Source: a bacterium
GTDB lineage: Bacteria > Cyanobacteriota > Vampirovibrionia > Gastranaerophilales > Gastranaerophilaceae
NCBI GenBank assembly: GCA_017629215.1
Contig: JAGBXP010000036.1
Location: 39,035-103,034, forward strand
Direction: 5' to 3'
Length of the DNA stretch: 64,000 nucleotides
A model generated the notes under the pieces. That model saw only the letters and a list, made by a program, of their open reading frames with translations, searched no databases and was not told the origin of the DNA. Positions 44,219-53,045 of the stretch are shown here, piece by piece (the first letter of the stretch is position 1; each line of letters opens with the position of its first letter). Made by a program: the position numbers and the translations under genes.

Positions 44219-44252
44219 TAAAAAGACACAAGCAAATACTTGTGCCTTTTTA
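44219..44252. terminator. terminator between the ispG unit and aroC
   Basis: CACAAG (44227-44232) and CTTGTG (44239-44244) form the stem, flanked by A and T runs on both sides, so it works in either direction. On the minus strand it ends the ispG/small-protein unit before the aroC promoter. Confidence 0.7.
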
Positions 44253-44269
44253 TTATAATTTTTTTGAAT

Positions 44270-44593
44270 TTATAAATCACTCATTGATGGTGAAATTTTA
44301 ATATCGTGATGAAGCCTATCTGGTCTATCAATTGCTGGATCGATATAAGAATAAAATTTTCTCCATCCTCTCACTAGTATATTTTGTGATTTTTCATACA
44401 AAGGCTCTATTGGCTTACCCGTAACTCTATTTTTTTGCATAAAAATATCTTCAGCCATAACTTGTGAATACCCAGAATTAATCAAATATTCTGCATCAGT
44501 TGATTCTTCGGTTGTTACTGAAGCTATTGTTGGAAGTGCAATTAGTGCAACTAAAACAAATGTAAATAATAATTTCTCTCTCATAATACCCAT
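44270..44593 (-). CDS. secreted small protein of unknown function
   Basis: The 107-aa protein has an N-terminal signal peptide (KLLFTFVLVALIALPTIASV) and a mature part of about 80 residues with no cysteine and no recognised domain (ILVRGWRKFYSYIDPAID). It starts 2 bp after ispG; an alternative ATG lies three codons in. It likely rides on the ispG transcript and is exported to the periplasm. Function unknown. Confidence 0.7.
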   Translation of the reverse strand: MGIMREKLLFTFVLVALIALPTIASVTTEESTDAEYLINSGYSQVMAEDIFMQKNRVTGKPIEPLYEKSQNILVRGWRKFYSYIDPAIDRPDRLHHDIKISPSMSDL

Positions 44594-44595
44594 TC

Positions 44596-45660
44596 TTATT
44601 TATCTAAACTATATGTTTCCATTATAATCTTTTCTAATGAATTAATCAAGTCCGTTTCTGGAACACGAGCAATAATTTCACCCTTTTTAAAAATATAACC
44701 TTCTTTGATTGCTCCAGCTATACCAAAATCAGCATGCTTAGCTTCTCCAGGTCCATTTACAGGACAACCCATTACAGCAATTGTAATAGGCAAATCTAAA
44801 TTTTTAAATCTTTCTTCAACTTTTTTAGCTAATGATATTAAATCGATTTGCGTTCTTCCACAAGTTGGACAAGATATAAAATTAATTCCACGTTGTCTTA
44901 GACCAAGTGATTTGAGGATACCAAACCCTGCATCAACTTCTTCTACTGGATTTTCAGTCAATGAAACTCTTATTGTGTCTCCAATTCCATCTGATAATAA
45001 TGTTCCTAAGCCAATAGAAGATTTTATTAATCCCATTTTTAAAGTTCCAGCTTCTGTAACTCCTAAATGAAGTGGATATTCAATTATTTTTGCAATTTCT
45101 TGATAAGCTTTTATAGTTGTAAGCACATCCGAAGATTTTAAAGATAGTTTGATATCATAAAAGTTTAAATCCTCTAAAATTTCGATATGACGTAATGCGC
45201 TTTTTATCATTTTTTCATATAACGGCAAATCCATTTCTGCAAACTCTTTTTCTAAAGAACCAGCATTAATACCAATTCTTATAGGAATATTATGTGCTTT
45301 TGCCGATTCCACAACCTTTATTGTGTGTTCTTTTTTGCCAATATTACCTGGATTTATTCTCAATGCGTGAATTCCATTTTCTATACACTGTAAAGCTAGA
45401 CGATAGTCAAAATGGATATCTGCAACTAATGGAATTTGAGATTTAGCAACAATGTCTTTAATAGCATTAGCAGCATCCTTGTTTAAAACAGCTAAACGTG
45501 CTATTTCACAGCCTGCAGATGCTAATTCATTAATTTGTTCAAGTGTTTTTTGTACATCCCTTGTATCAGTATTACACATGGATTGAACACTAATAGGTGC
45601 GCTACCACCTATTTTAACATTTCCTATAGATATTTGTTTTGATTTTCTTCTGTTTATCAT
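44596..45660 (-). CDS. ispG: 4-hydroxy-3-methylbut-2-enyl diphosphate synthase
   Basis: The 354-aa protein has the IspG TIM-barrel and Fe-S halves: PISVQSMCNTDTRD, ALRINPGNIG, SCPTCGRTQ (two Fe-S Cys) and AVMGCPVNGPGEA (third Cys). It is the short bacterial form and works in the MEP isoprenoid pathway. An extended -10 (TG-T-TATAAT) lies 7 bp before the ATG on the minus strand with no Shine-Dalgarno, suggesting a leaderless mRNA. Divergent from the metallophosphoesterase gene. Confidence 0.97.
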   Translation of the reverse strand: MINRRKSKQISIGNVKIGGSAPISVQSMCNTDTRDVQKTLEQINELASAGCEIARLAVLNKDAANAIKDIVAKSQIPLVADIHFDYRLALQCIENGIHALRINPGNIGKKEHTIKVVESAKAHNIPIRIGINAGSLEKEFAEMDLPLYEKMIKSALRHIEILEDLNFYDIKLSLKSSDVLTTIKAYQEIAKIIEYPLHLGVTEAGTLKMGLIKSSIGLGTLLSDGIGDTIRVSLTENPVEEVDAGFGILKSLGLRQRGINFISCPTCGRTQIDLISLAKKVEERFKNLDLPITIAVMGCPVNGPGEAKHADFGIAGAIKEGYIFKKGEIIARVPETDLINSLEKIIMETYSLDK

Positions 45661-45694
45661 AATATTAATTATAACACTAAAAGGAGAATTCGTT

Positions 45695-46438
45695 ATGAAA
45701 ATTGCAGTAATTTCAGATATACATGGAAATATAGATGCACTTAATGCAGTTATGGATAGTATTAAAGAAGAAGAATGTGAGAAAATATTTGTACTTGGAG
45801 ATTACGCAATGGCTGGACCTGAGCCAAGTAAAACTGTAGACTGGTTTTTCAAGAACCAATTTGATGAAAAATTCAAAATAATTCAAGGAAATACGGATTT
45901 AATGATTGCAGATTTTAGCGAAACTCTTTATCAAAACCTTAAAGAGAAAGCTCCAATTATGGCTGAAGCGTTAAAAAATGACGTACAGGTACTTAATCAA
46001 ATTCAAAAAGATTTTTTGAAAAAATTACCAATGCAACTTGAATTAGACATAGAAGGTACAAAGATATTATTAGTTCATGGCTCGCCAAGAAGAAATAATG
46101 AAGATATTTCTCCTGATTTATCATTAGTAGAAGTTGAAAAAATAATAAAGAATGTAAGTGCAGACGTCATTCTTTGTGGTCATACTCATATTCCTTGTGG
46201 GTATCAAACTTCTAAAAAACAAACCGTTGTAAATGTTGGCTCTGTTGGTCGACCTTTCACTCCTGAACCAAAGGCATGCTATTTAAAGTTAACCATTACG
46301 AACGGGAACTGTTTGTTTGAACATAAATTCGTTGATTACGATAAAGAGAGCGCTTCAGAAAAATTAAAACAAAGAGATTTTGAAGGCTCTGATAAGCTTG
46401 CTGAAATGTTATTATCTCCAACTATTAGGCATTTTTAA
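45695..46438 (+). CDS. YfcE/MJ0936-type metallophosphoesterase
   Basis: The 247-aa protein has calcineurin-like motifs ISDIHGNIDAL, LGDYAMAGPEP, GNTD, VHGSPR, and CGHTHIPC with NVGSVGRP. It fits the YfcE/MJ0936-like phosphodiesterase group; substrate not known. AAAGGAGA lies 8 nt before the ATG. Confidence 0.9.
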   Translation: MKIAVISDIHGNIDALNAVMDSIKEEECEKIFVLGDYAMAGPEPSKTVDWFFKNQFDEKFKIIQGNTDLMIADFSETLYQNLKEKAPIMAEALKNDVQVLNQIQKDFLKKLPMQLELDIEGTKILLVHGSPRRNNEDISPDLSLVEVEKIIKNVSADVILCGHTHIPCGYQTSKKQTVVNVGSVGRPFTPEPKACYLKLTITNGNCLFEHKFVDYDKESASEKLKQRDFEGSDKLAEMLLSPTIRHF

Positions 46439-46555
46439 AGATATAAAAAAAATCCTGTAAATTTTTTTTACAATATTTAATATAAATCAAGCAAAATTTC
46501 TTAATTTACTATACAATGTATATAAGAGAATTGAGGACTGAGGACTAAAAAAATA

Positions 46556-47386
46556 ATGGAAACATTTAAACTAACCAACTACAATTTTTATACAAACAGG
46601 GTTGAAATGGAACTCATTTCAAATATTGTTGATTCCTTAAAAGAAATATTAGAAGATGATAAAAAGCAAGAACAACCGTTATTTTTAAAGGTTGCTGATG
46701 ATTTTATATTAAATATTGCTCGCAAAGTAGTTCAAGAAAAAAAGAAAACTTTTTTAATTGGAATAACTGGTGAAAGTGCTTCTGGCAAAACTGTTTTTGT
46801 TGATAATACTATTCATGCCGTAGTTCGAGATAAAAAAGAAGGTATTTATACAGTTATTCGTCAAGATGATTATTATAAAGATACATCTAAAGAATTGCAG
46901 GAAGCTGGAAGCTATGACGCTTTGTTTAAAACAGGGTTCAGTTTTGATACTCCAGATGTTATTAATCTTCAATTGATGAAAGAGCATTTAATAGCATTAA
47001 AGAATTTAGAAACGATTGTATCACCTCGTTATGATTTTGTAACCTGCGTCTCAAATCCTGATGGAGACGTTAAAAAACCTGCAAAAGTTGTTTTAACAGA
47101 GGGTTTATATGTCTTAAACGAAGAAGTCCGAGATATTATGGACGTTAAGGTATATGTATTTACACCGCTTGATGTCATTAAGGAGCGTTGGTATAAAAGA
47201 GCTGTTTCTCGTGGTAAAACTGGAGAAGCTGCAGATTTACAATTCAAAGATGTTAATGAAACTGCTCAAAAATATATTAGACCAAATTACCTAATTGCAG
47301 ATTGTATTATCAATGGTATGGTAAGTGAAGAGTATATTAAAAATATTACTGATAGAATAATGCAAAAATTAGCAGAGATTTGTTAG
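46556..47386 (+). CDS. uridine kinase / phosphoribulokinase-like P-loop kinase
   Basis: The 276-aa protein has Walker A GESASGKT (72-79), a QDDYYKD motif (uridine kinase D-D/H-F/Y-Y), PRYDF, LTEGLYVL (Walker B-like) and a C-terminal helix. The 65-residue N-terminal extension (LISNIVDSLKEILEDDK) is not part of standard Udk, so the substrate is uncertain. A duplicated GAGGACT (46533-46546) precedes the ATG. It leads a run with queD, uppP and deoC. Confidence 0.8.
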   Translation: METFKLTNYNFYTNRVEMELISNIVDSLKEILEDDKKQEQPLFLKVADDFILNIARKVVQEKKKTFLIGITGESASGKTVFVDNTIHAVVRDKKEGIYTVIRQDDYYKDTSKELQEAGSYDALFKTGFSFDTPDVINLQLMKEHLIALKNLETIVSPRYDFVTCVSNPDGDVKKPAKVVLTEGLYVLNEEVRDIMDVKVYVFTPLDVIKERWYKRAVSRGKTGEAADLQFKDVNETAQKYIRPNYLIADCIINGMVSEEYIKNITDRIMQKLAEIC

Positions 47387-47407
47387 TTCAAATCAAATGG
47401 AGGAAAA

Positions 47408-47770
47408 ATGTTTGAATTAAAAGCTCAAATGTATTTTGCTGCTGCACATCATTTGCTGAATTATGAAGGCGAATGCGAAAATCAGCATGGACATAATTGG
47501 TTAGTAGAAGCTTTTGTAACTGGTGAAAAACTGGATAAAAGCAATATTTTAGTCGATTATAAGGTCTTAAAAAAAGAATTAAAATCAGTACTAAACCTTT
47601 TAGATCATAAAGATATTAATGAATTACCTTATTTTGCAGGAGAAAGTCCTAGTAGCGAAATGATTTCAAAGTTTATTTATAACAAGTTAAAGGAAAGAAT
47701 ACCTATTGTTAGTAAAATTTCAGTTTGGGAAACACCAACTAGCTGTGCTTCATATTATGAGGTTGATTAA
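47408..47770 (+). CDS. queD: 6-carboxytetrahydropterin synthase-like protein
   Basis: The 120-aa protein has the PTPS/QueD zinc ligands FAAAHHLLN and HGHNW, the NILVDYKVLKKEL strand and a late ESPSSEMI (Glu) and WETPTSCASYYE. QueD converts dihydroneopterin triphosphate to 6-carboxytetrahydropterin for queuosine. In this family the active-site Cys normally sits in the C-x-x-x-H-G-H segment; GECENQHGHN matches it (Cys present). AGGA precedes the ATG. Confidence 0.85.
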   Translation: MFELKAQMYFAAAHHLLNYEGECENQHGHNWLVEAFVTGEKLDKSNILVDYKVLKKELKSVLNLLDHKDINELPYFAGESPSSEMISKFIYNKLKERIPIVSKISVWETPTSCASYYEVD

Positions 47771-47772
47771 AT

Positions 47773-48609
47773 ATGTATTTAATCCAATCTATTTTAATGG
47801 GTATCGTTCAAGGATTAAGCGAATTTTTACCTATATCAAGCTCTGCACATCTTGTTTTCACTTCAAATCTTTATAAAGTAATTAATGGAATTGAAGTATC
47901 TCATTCTAGTCAAGAAGTTTTTCTTGATATAATGCTTCATTTAGGGACTCTAATTGCAGTATTAATATACTTTAGAAAAGAATTTAGTGTTATTATAAAA
48001 GCTTTGTATATTGGATTTAAGACTAAAAATTATCAATCTGCTGATTTTAAGATTGGAATATATATTCTATTAGGAACATTTATTTCCATATTAGTAGCAT
48101 ATCCTTTGAGTGGTATTGCTGAAATACTTGTTTTTAGACCAGATATTGTTGGTGTATTATTATTTATTACAGGTTTTATTTTATTGGGTAGCGAGCATTT
48201 GGCAAAAAAATATACTATTAATAAGCCTATTACATTAAAAAGTTCTATACTTATAGCAATATCTCAAGGCTTGGCTGCACTTCCTGGGTTTTCTCGTTCT
48301 GGATTAACTATTGCAACAGGATTAATTTTAGGTCATGACAGGATTTCATCAGCAAGATATTCATTTTTATTATCAGTTCCTATAATTTTGGGAGCATCTA
48401 TGTTTTATCCTTTATTAAAAATAGATTTTAATAATGTAGTAAATTATAACTGGTTAGCAATAATTATTGGAACTATAGTTTCTGGCATAGTCGGTTATTT
48501 ATGTATTAAATATTTTATGAAATTCATTTCTAAGTTTTCATTAGCATTTTTTGGTTATTATTGCTTATTGATAGGATCAGGTGCTTTTTTATTCTTTAGA
48601 TTGTTATAA
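47773..48609 (+). CDS. uppP: undecaprenyl-diphosphatase
   Basis: The 278-aa membrane protein has the UppP/BacA motifs GLSEFLPISSSAHLVF and LAALPGFSRSGLTIATGL, with catalytic Glu, Ser and Arg, and about eight helices. It recycles undecaprenyl phosphate for cell-wall and glycan export. It starts 2 bp after the queD stop. Confidence 0.95.
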   Translation: MYLIQSILMGIVQGLSEFLPISSSAHLVFTSNLYKVINGIEVSHSSQEVFLDIMLHLGTLIAVLIYFRKEFSVIIKALYIGFKTKNYQSADFKIGIYILLGTFISILVAYPLSGIAEILVFRPDIVGVLLFITGFILLGSEHLAKKYTINKPITLKSSILIAISQGLAALPGFSRSGLTIATGLILGHDRISSARYSFLLSVPIILGASMFYPLLKIDFNNVVNYNWLAIIIGTIVSGIVGYLCIKYFMKFISKFSLAFFGYYCLLIGSGAFLFFRLL

Positions 48610-48622
48610 AAGAGGAGGAATT

Positions 48623-49273
48623 ATGAAACTTAATAACTATATAGAACATACACTATTAAAGCAAGACGCAATTAAAGATGAATTAATTAAACTTTTTGAA
48701 GAAGCTAAAGAGTATAACTTTTTAGGAGTTTGTATTAATCCCATAAATGTTAAATTTGCTTCTGAATATTTAAAAAATACTGGTATAAAAATTGTAACTG
48801 TAATTGGTTTTCCACTTGGTCAAAGTACTACAGAGTCAAAAGTTTTAGAAACTATAGATGCTATAAAGAATGGTGCAGATGAAGTAGACATGGTGCTAAA
48901 TGTTGGAAAACTTAAAGATAAAGAATATGAATTTATTGTGGACGAGATATCAAAGATTAAAAAAGCTTGTCAAGGTAAATTGTTAAAAGTCATTTTAGAG
49001 ACTGATTTGTTAAATCAAGAAGAAATTAAAATTGCATCAGAACTTTCTGTACAAGGTGGTGCAGATTTTGTAAAAACATCAACAGGATTTGTAAAAAATG
49101 GAACTGGTGCAAAGGTGGAACACATTAAATTAATGTATGAAACCGTAAAAAATGCAAATCTTGGAGTAAAAGCTTCTGGAGGAGTAAAAGATAGAGAAAC
49201 TGCTATAGCAATGATAAAAGCTGGTGCTACAAGAATTGGAACAAGCTCTGGTGTAAAAATCTGCTCAGAATAA
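48623..49273 (+). CDS. deoC: deoxyribose-phosphate aldolase
   Basis: The 216-aa TIM-barrel protein has IEHTLLKQDA at the N-terminus, ADEVDMVLNVGKL, LLKVILETDLL (catalytic Lys) and FVKTSTGF (Schiff-base Lys), plus VKASGGVK. It cleaves deoxyribose 5-phosphate. Start at 48623 is set by GAGGAGG 5 nt upstream; the longer reading from 48581 overlaps uppP by 29 bp. It ends before tandem hairpins. Confidence 0.95.
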   Translation: MKLNNYIEHTLLKQDAIKDELIKLFEEAKEYNFLGVCINPINVKFASEYLKNTGIKIVTVIGFPLGQSTTESKVLETIDAIKNGADEVDMVLNVGKLKDKEYEFIVDEISKIKKACQGKLLKVILETDLLNQEEIKIASELSVQGGADFVKTSTGFVKNGTGAKVEHIKLMYETVKNANLGVKASGGVKDRETAIAMIKAGATRIGTSSGVKICSE

Positions 49274-49303
49274 TTATTTAATCATAAAGTATGATGTAAA
49301 TTT

Positions 49304-49373
49304 GAGGATTTAATATTATTATGATATTGAATCCTCATCGCTCAAAATACCCTCCCTTTTGGGAGGTTTTTTT
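49304..49373 (+). terminator. tandem stem-loops ending the deoC unit
   Basis: A 13-bp hairpin GAGGATTTAATAT/ATATTGAATCCTC (49304-49336, one wobble) is followed by CCTCCC-TTTT-GGGAGG (49351-49366) and a run of seven T. The second is a strong intrinsic terminator; the first may protect the 3' end or act on its own. Confidence 0.85.
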
Positions 49374-49476
49374 ATAGAATAAACCTATTGCTATTTTTTA
49401 TGTTAATGATAGTATATATATGTATATATCCATGTCGATATCATTTGTTGTGTATTAAGTATTATAGGAGATTAAG

Positions 49477-51180
49477 ATGAAAATATTACCTATTGCAATG
49501 AGCAGTATTAGTGCTGTAAAGCCTCTTAAAGAGACAAAAGAACCTGTAACTAAACCAGAATTTAAAACTGAAACAACAGTTCCTGCTACAAATTTATCAT
49601 TTACGGGATATAATATACAGAAAAAATTAATTAATGTAACTCTTAGTAAAGCAAAAGAAGTTTCAAAAAGTCTTTCAACATCAACTTCTGGACATAGAGC
49701 TCCTTATGGTAGTGAAAACTTTAACAAAGATATCGTAGCTTTATTTACATTAGGTGTAGCTTCTTATGTATTAGACCACTACCCTTTTGAAGAAAAAAAT
49801 CCAAGAGTGCTTATTGGTGGTGATACTCGTAAAGCAACAACTGAATGTTTACCCCTAATCAATGATATTTTAACAAAACAAGGAATAGACGTTTTATATA
49901 TTAAAGACCCTGTGCCAACTCCGTTACACGCAATGGCTGCAAGAGATTATAAAGTTGATTTAGGAATTTTAATGACTGCTAGTCATAATCCTTGGACTGA
50001 TGGTGGTTATAACCTAGTAACTAATAATGGTGCCATAGCTCCTGCCGATGTTACTCAAAAAGTAGCAAAATATGTAAATGAACATGCTGAAAGGGGCTTC
50101 TGCTATGAAAATTTAACACCAATAGGAGCTAGTCAAGAATTATATCCTTACGAATTATATAAAAATAGATTAAATTCTTATAATTTGATTGATTGGGAAA
50201 AAATTAAAAATTCAGGATTAGAAGTTTGCTATGATGGACTTCAAGGAACTGGAAGCTACGTTTTACCGAAACTATTAGAAGAATATGGTATTCCTTTCAA
50301 AGAAGTAAAATCAAATGGACAAGAAGGACCTAATCCTACATCTGGAAATTTATTATTACTTTCTGATAAAGTTGCAAAATTACCAGCTAAGTTAAAAATA
50401 GCTATTTCTAACGACGGTGATGCTGATAGATTTGGCATATTGGATGAAAAAGGTAATTTTATAAATGCTAATGATGTAATTTTATTAACTGCATATCATT
50501 TAGCAAAAAACCATGGTAAAAGAGGTGCTATAATTCGTTCACAGGCAACATCAATGCAAATAGATGCTATTGCTAATATGTATGGACTTAGAAAAATTGA
50601 AACGCCTGTAGGTTTTAAATTTATAGGTGAAGATATTATTGATCTAAGAAATAAAGGCGAAGATATTTTAGTAGCAGGGGAGGAATCTGGAGGTCTAACA
50701 ATTAATGGTCATATTCCAGAAAAAGATGGTATAATTGCTCTTCTAACAATTATGGATTTAGTAGCAACTGAAAACAAGCCAATATCTGAAATTTTAACAA
50801 ATGTAAAAATGGAATTGCCAAAATGTATTGTTCCTGATAATTACAGTGTTAAATTACTTAATGATAAAGATAAAGAAAAATTAATGGAAAAAGCTCAAGA
50901 ACTATTTGATAATGCTCAAAAAGGGTATAATAAATTTGGAGAAAAACATTATATTGATGCTGAAAAATCTTTATTACATAGAAAAAATATGGAACATTAT
51001 AAGCCAGGTGGAGATGGTATCAAATTATTCTTAAATGATGGTTCAAGTGTGCTAATAAGAAAGAGTGGAACTGAACCGTTAGTAAAATTCTATATTGAAT
51101 CTGTTGGAAGATCTCCAGTTGAGGCTCAGAAAAACAAAACTATCTTACATGAATTAATGAATAAAATATTTAAAGTATAA
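49477..51180 (+). CDS. phosphoglucomutase/phosphomannomutase-family enzyme
   Basis: The 567-aa protein has the alpha-D-phosphohexomutase motifs MTASHNPWTDGG (phospho-Ser), SNDGDADRFG (metal), AGEESGGLT (sugar) and RKSGTEPLVKFY (phosphate). About 65 residues precede the catalytic start TSTSGHRAPYG, including ATNLSFTGYN, which resembles the N-terminal F-x-G elements in other proteins here. It likely interconverts glucose 1- and 6-phosphate, linking glycogen and glycolysis; mannose or glucosamine substrate is also possible. AGGAG precedes the ATG. Confidence 0.9.
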   Translation: MKILPIAMSSISAVKPLKETKEPVTKPEFKTETTVPATNLSFTGYNIQKKLINVTLSKAKEVSKSLSTSTSGHRAPYGSENFNKDIVALFTLGVASYVLDHYPFEEKNPRVLIGGDTRKATTECLPLINDILTKQGIDVLYIKDPVPTPLHAMAARDYKVDLGILMTASHNPWTDGGYNLVTNNGAIAPADVTQKVAKYVNEHAERGFCYENLTPIGASQELYPYELYKNRLNSYNLIDWEKIKNSGLEVCYDGLQGTGSYVLPKLLEEYGIPFKEVKSNGQEGPNPTSGNLLLLSDKVAKLPAKLKIAISNDGDADRFGILDEKGNFINANDVILLTAYHLAKNHGKRGAIIRSQATSMQIDAIANMYGLRKIETPVGFKFIGEDIIDLRNKGEDILVAGEESGGLTINGHIPEKDGIIALLTIMDLVATENKPISEILTNVKMELPKCIVPDNYSVKLLNDKDKEKLMEKAQELFDNAQKGYNKFGEKHYIDAEKSLLHRKNMEHYKPGGDGIKLFLNDGSSVLIRKSGTEPLVKFYIESVGRSPVEAQKNKTILHELMNKIFKV

Positions 51181-51199
51181 TTCTCGTAAAACAATAAAC

Positions 51200-51236
51200 A
51201 AGGACTAGAATTTAAAATAATTCTAGTCCTTATTTA
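51200..51236. terminator. bidirectional terminator between PGM and TPR-GT genes
   Basis: AAGGACTAGAATT (51200-51212) and AATTCTAGTCCTT (51219-51231) form a perfect 13-bp stem with a 6-nt loop, followed by ATTTAT. It can end both converging genes. Confidence 0.8.
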
Positions 51237-51238
51237 TA

Positions 51239-52951
51239 TTATATTCTCTTATTTTTAATTTTTTTTGCTATATTTTTGCATTGAATTTTCTCTATTTCTT
51301 CAATAATTTGTCCCATAGGTATATCCCAAGCTTTAGAAGTTGGACATTGGAACGGTTTAATTGATTTATACCAAGCGATATCATCTCCTGTTGTTTTAAA
51401 CCAACGCCATTCTGTAATAGTATTAAACAAGCCAAATGTTTTAATACCAAGAGCTCCTGCAAGGTTCATAACTCCATTATCAGTTGTTACCATTAAATCC
51501 ATACAATTCATGGCACAGGCTGTATCCTCCCAATTTGAGAAAGTTTTTCCTAATCTAAATAATCTTGCATCGGCAGGAATTCTATCCATCTGACGAGTTA
51601 AATCATCCACCTGAAAACTATATACTTCAACTTCTGGCATTTGCATTAATGGATACATGAATTCAAGAGGAATATCACGATCAGTCTCTTTAGATGCTAA
51701 AGTTCCTTCAAAAGCAATACCAATTTTTAATTTTTCATTATCATTAATATATTTTTTTCTATAAGCATTAATTTTTGATTTTGAAACTTTTAAATACCCT
51801 TCTGCTCTTGGAATATTATCAGGAGTTGTTTCACAAACAATTGGTAAATCCATCATAGGAATATAGTAATCATAATTAATCGTAGGGATATCAGATTCTT
51901 TATAAATATCAACACCTAATTTTGAATTTTCAAATAATGAAACTAAGCCATTTTGTACAACAAGTGATACTTTTGCACAACGCTTTTGTAATTCTCCAAT
52001 AAATCTTGCAAACATAATTGTATCACCAAAACCTTGTTCAAAATGTACAAGGATGTGCTTATCTTTGATATTATGTTTTAAGCTCCAACGCTTTTTCTTA
52101 TTATTTATAAATATTTGAGGGAAAGCAACATTTTTCAAATCTTCTTTTTGAAATCTATGTTGTAAGAATTTAAAACCTTCTGAAAAACGTCTGTGTTTTA
52201 CAAGATATGCACCATAAGAATGTAAATCTGAATGAGTTGGGTTTAAATACATTAATTTTGCATAAAACTCATCAGCTCTTTGTTCTTCATGGAATTTACC
52301 TAATACATAAGCTAAGTTTTTAACCACAATCCTATTATTTGGTGCTAAACTATATGCTTTCATGAAATAATCAATTTGTTTTTCTTTAAATTTATCTTGA
52401 TAACAAGTTGAATATAAATGACCAAGCATATTGTAAATAGAAAAATTGTTAGGATTTTTTTCTAATGCTTTTTCGTAGTATTCAATAGCTTTAATATTAT
52501 CTTTGATATCAGAATAAGTTATATCTGCAAGATAAATATAGACATCTTCTTTATCTTGTGAAATCTCTTCAAACTGTTTTAAGAATTTAATTGCTAAATC
52601 AGCATTTCCCATAGATTTCATACAAAGACCAATATTCTTATATACATTAACTGGATAGCCTGAATTTTTCATTATATCTCTATAAATCTCAACAGCTTCA
52701 GCCCATTTCTTTTCTTGCATAAGAGTTTGTCCATATTGCAAAGAATAACCAATAAAACGATTAATTGATGCTTGTTTTTCAGGTTCAGACAAGTTTGGTA
52801 TTAAATCCCGATATAATGATAGACCTTTAATAAAATCCTTATTACTGCAATAATAATCAGCCATTGCAATATCTAATGAGGTTATAAGTTCTTGAGTATT
52901 ATCAACCTTAACTTCTTTGCGTACAACTAAACGCTTCGATACTTGAACCAT
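51239..52951 (-). CDS. TPR-repeat glycosyltransferase
   Basis: The 570-aa protein has about six TPR units in residues 20-290 (for example IKAIEYYEKALEKNPNNFSI, RIVVKNLAYVLGKF), then a GT-B/GT9-like domain from about 300 with LVHFEQGFGDTIMFARF and a C-terminal TTDNGVMNLAGALGIKTFGL followed by EWRWF. TPR-plus-GT proteins such as Caulobacter FlmG and related sugar transferases modify flagellin or other proteins. Acceptor here is unknown; the flagellin at 420 and the sugar cluster at 20.8 kb make a flagellin glycosyltransferase possible. GGAGAAG precedes the ATG. Confidence 0.75.
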   Translation of the reverse strand: MVQVSKRLVVRKEVKVDNTQELITSLDIAMADYYCSNKDFIKGLSLYRDLIPNLSEPEKQASINRFIGYSLQYGQTLMQEKKWAEAVEIYRDIMKNSGYPVNVYKNIGLCMKSMGNADLAIKFLKQFEEISQDKEDVYIYLADITYSDIKDNIKAIEYYEKALEKNPNNFSIYNMLGHLYSTCYQDKFKEKQIDYFMKAYSLAPNNRIVVKNLAYVLGKFHEEQRADEFYAKLMYLNPTHSDLHSYGAYLVKHRRFSEGFKFLQHRFQKEDLKNVAFPQIFINNKKKRWSLKHNIKDKHILVHFEQGFGDTIMFARFIGELQKRCAKVSLVVQNGLVSLFENSKLGVDIYKESDIPTINYDYYIPMMDLPIVCETTPDNIPRAEGYLKVSKSKINAYRKKYINDNEKLKIGIAFEGTLASKETDRDIPLEFMYPLMQMPEVEVYSFQVDDLTRQMDRIPADARLFRLGKTFSNWEDTACAMNCMDLMVTTDNGVMNLAGALGIKTFGLFNTITEWRWFKTTGDDIAWYKSIKPFQCPTSKAWDIPMGQIIEEIEKIQCKNIAKKIKNKRI

Positions 52952-53045
52952 AAAAGCTTCTCCAATATAAGTCTATGACTAAAATGATATCACATTTTTT
53001 ATTACATTCAAACTTATTCAAACAAAAATGCACTTTATGGATGAG

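Noticed and set aside
44705..45070. 121-aa plus-strand ORF
   Set aside because: It is a shadow of ispG on the other strand.
46533..46546. Tandem GAGGACT repeat as an operator
   Set aside because: It is only two copies and coincides with SD-like sequence, so regulation cannot be claimed.
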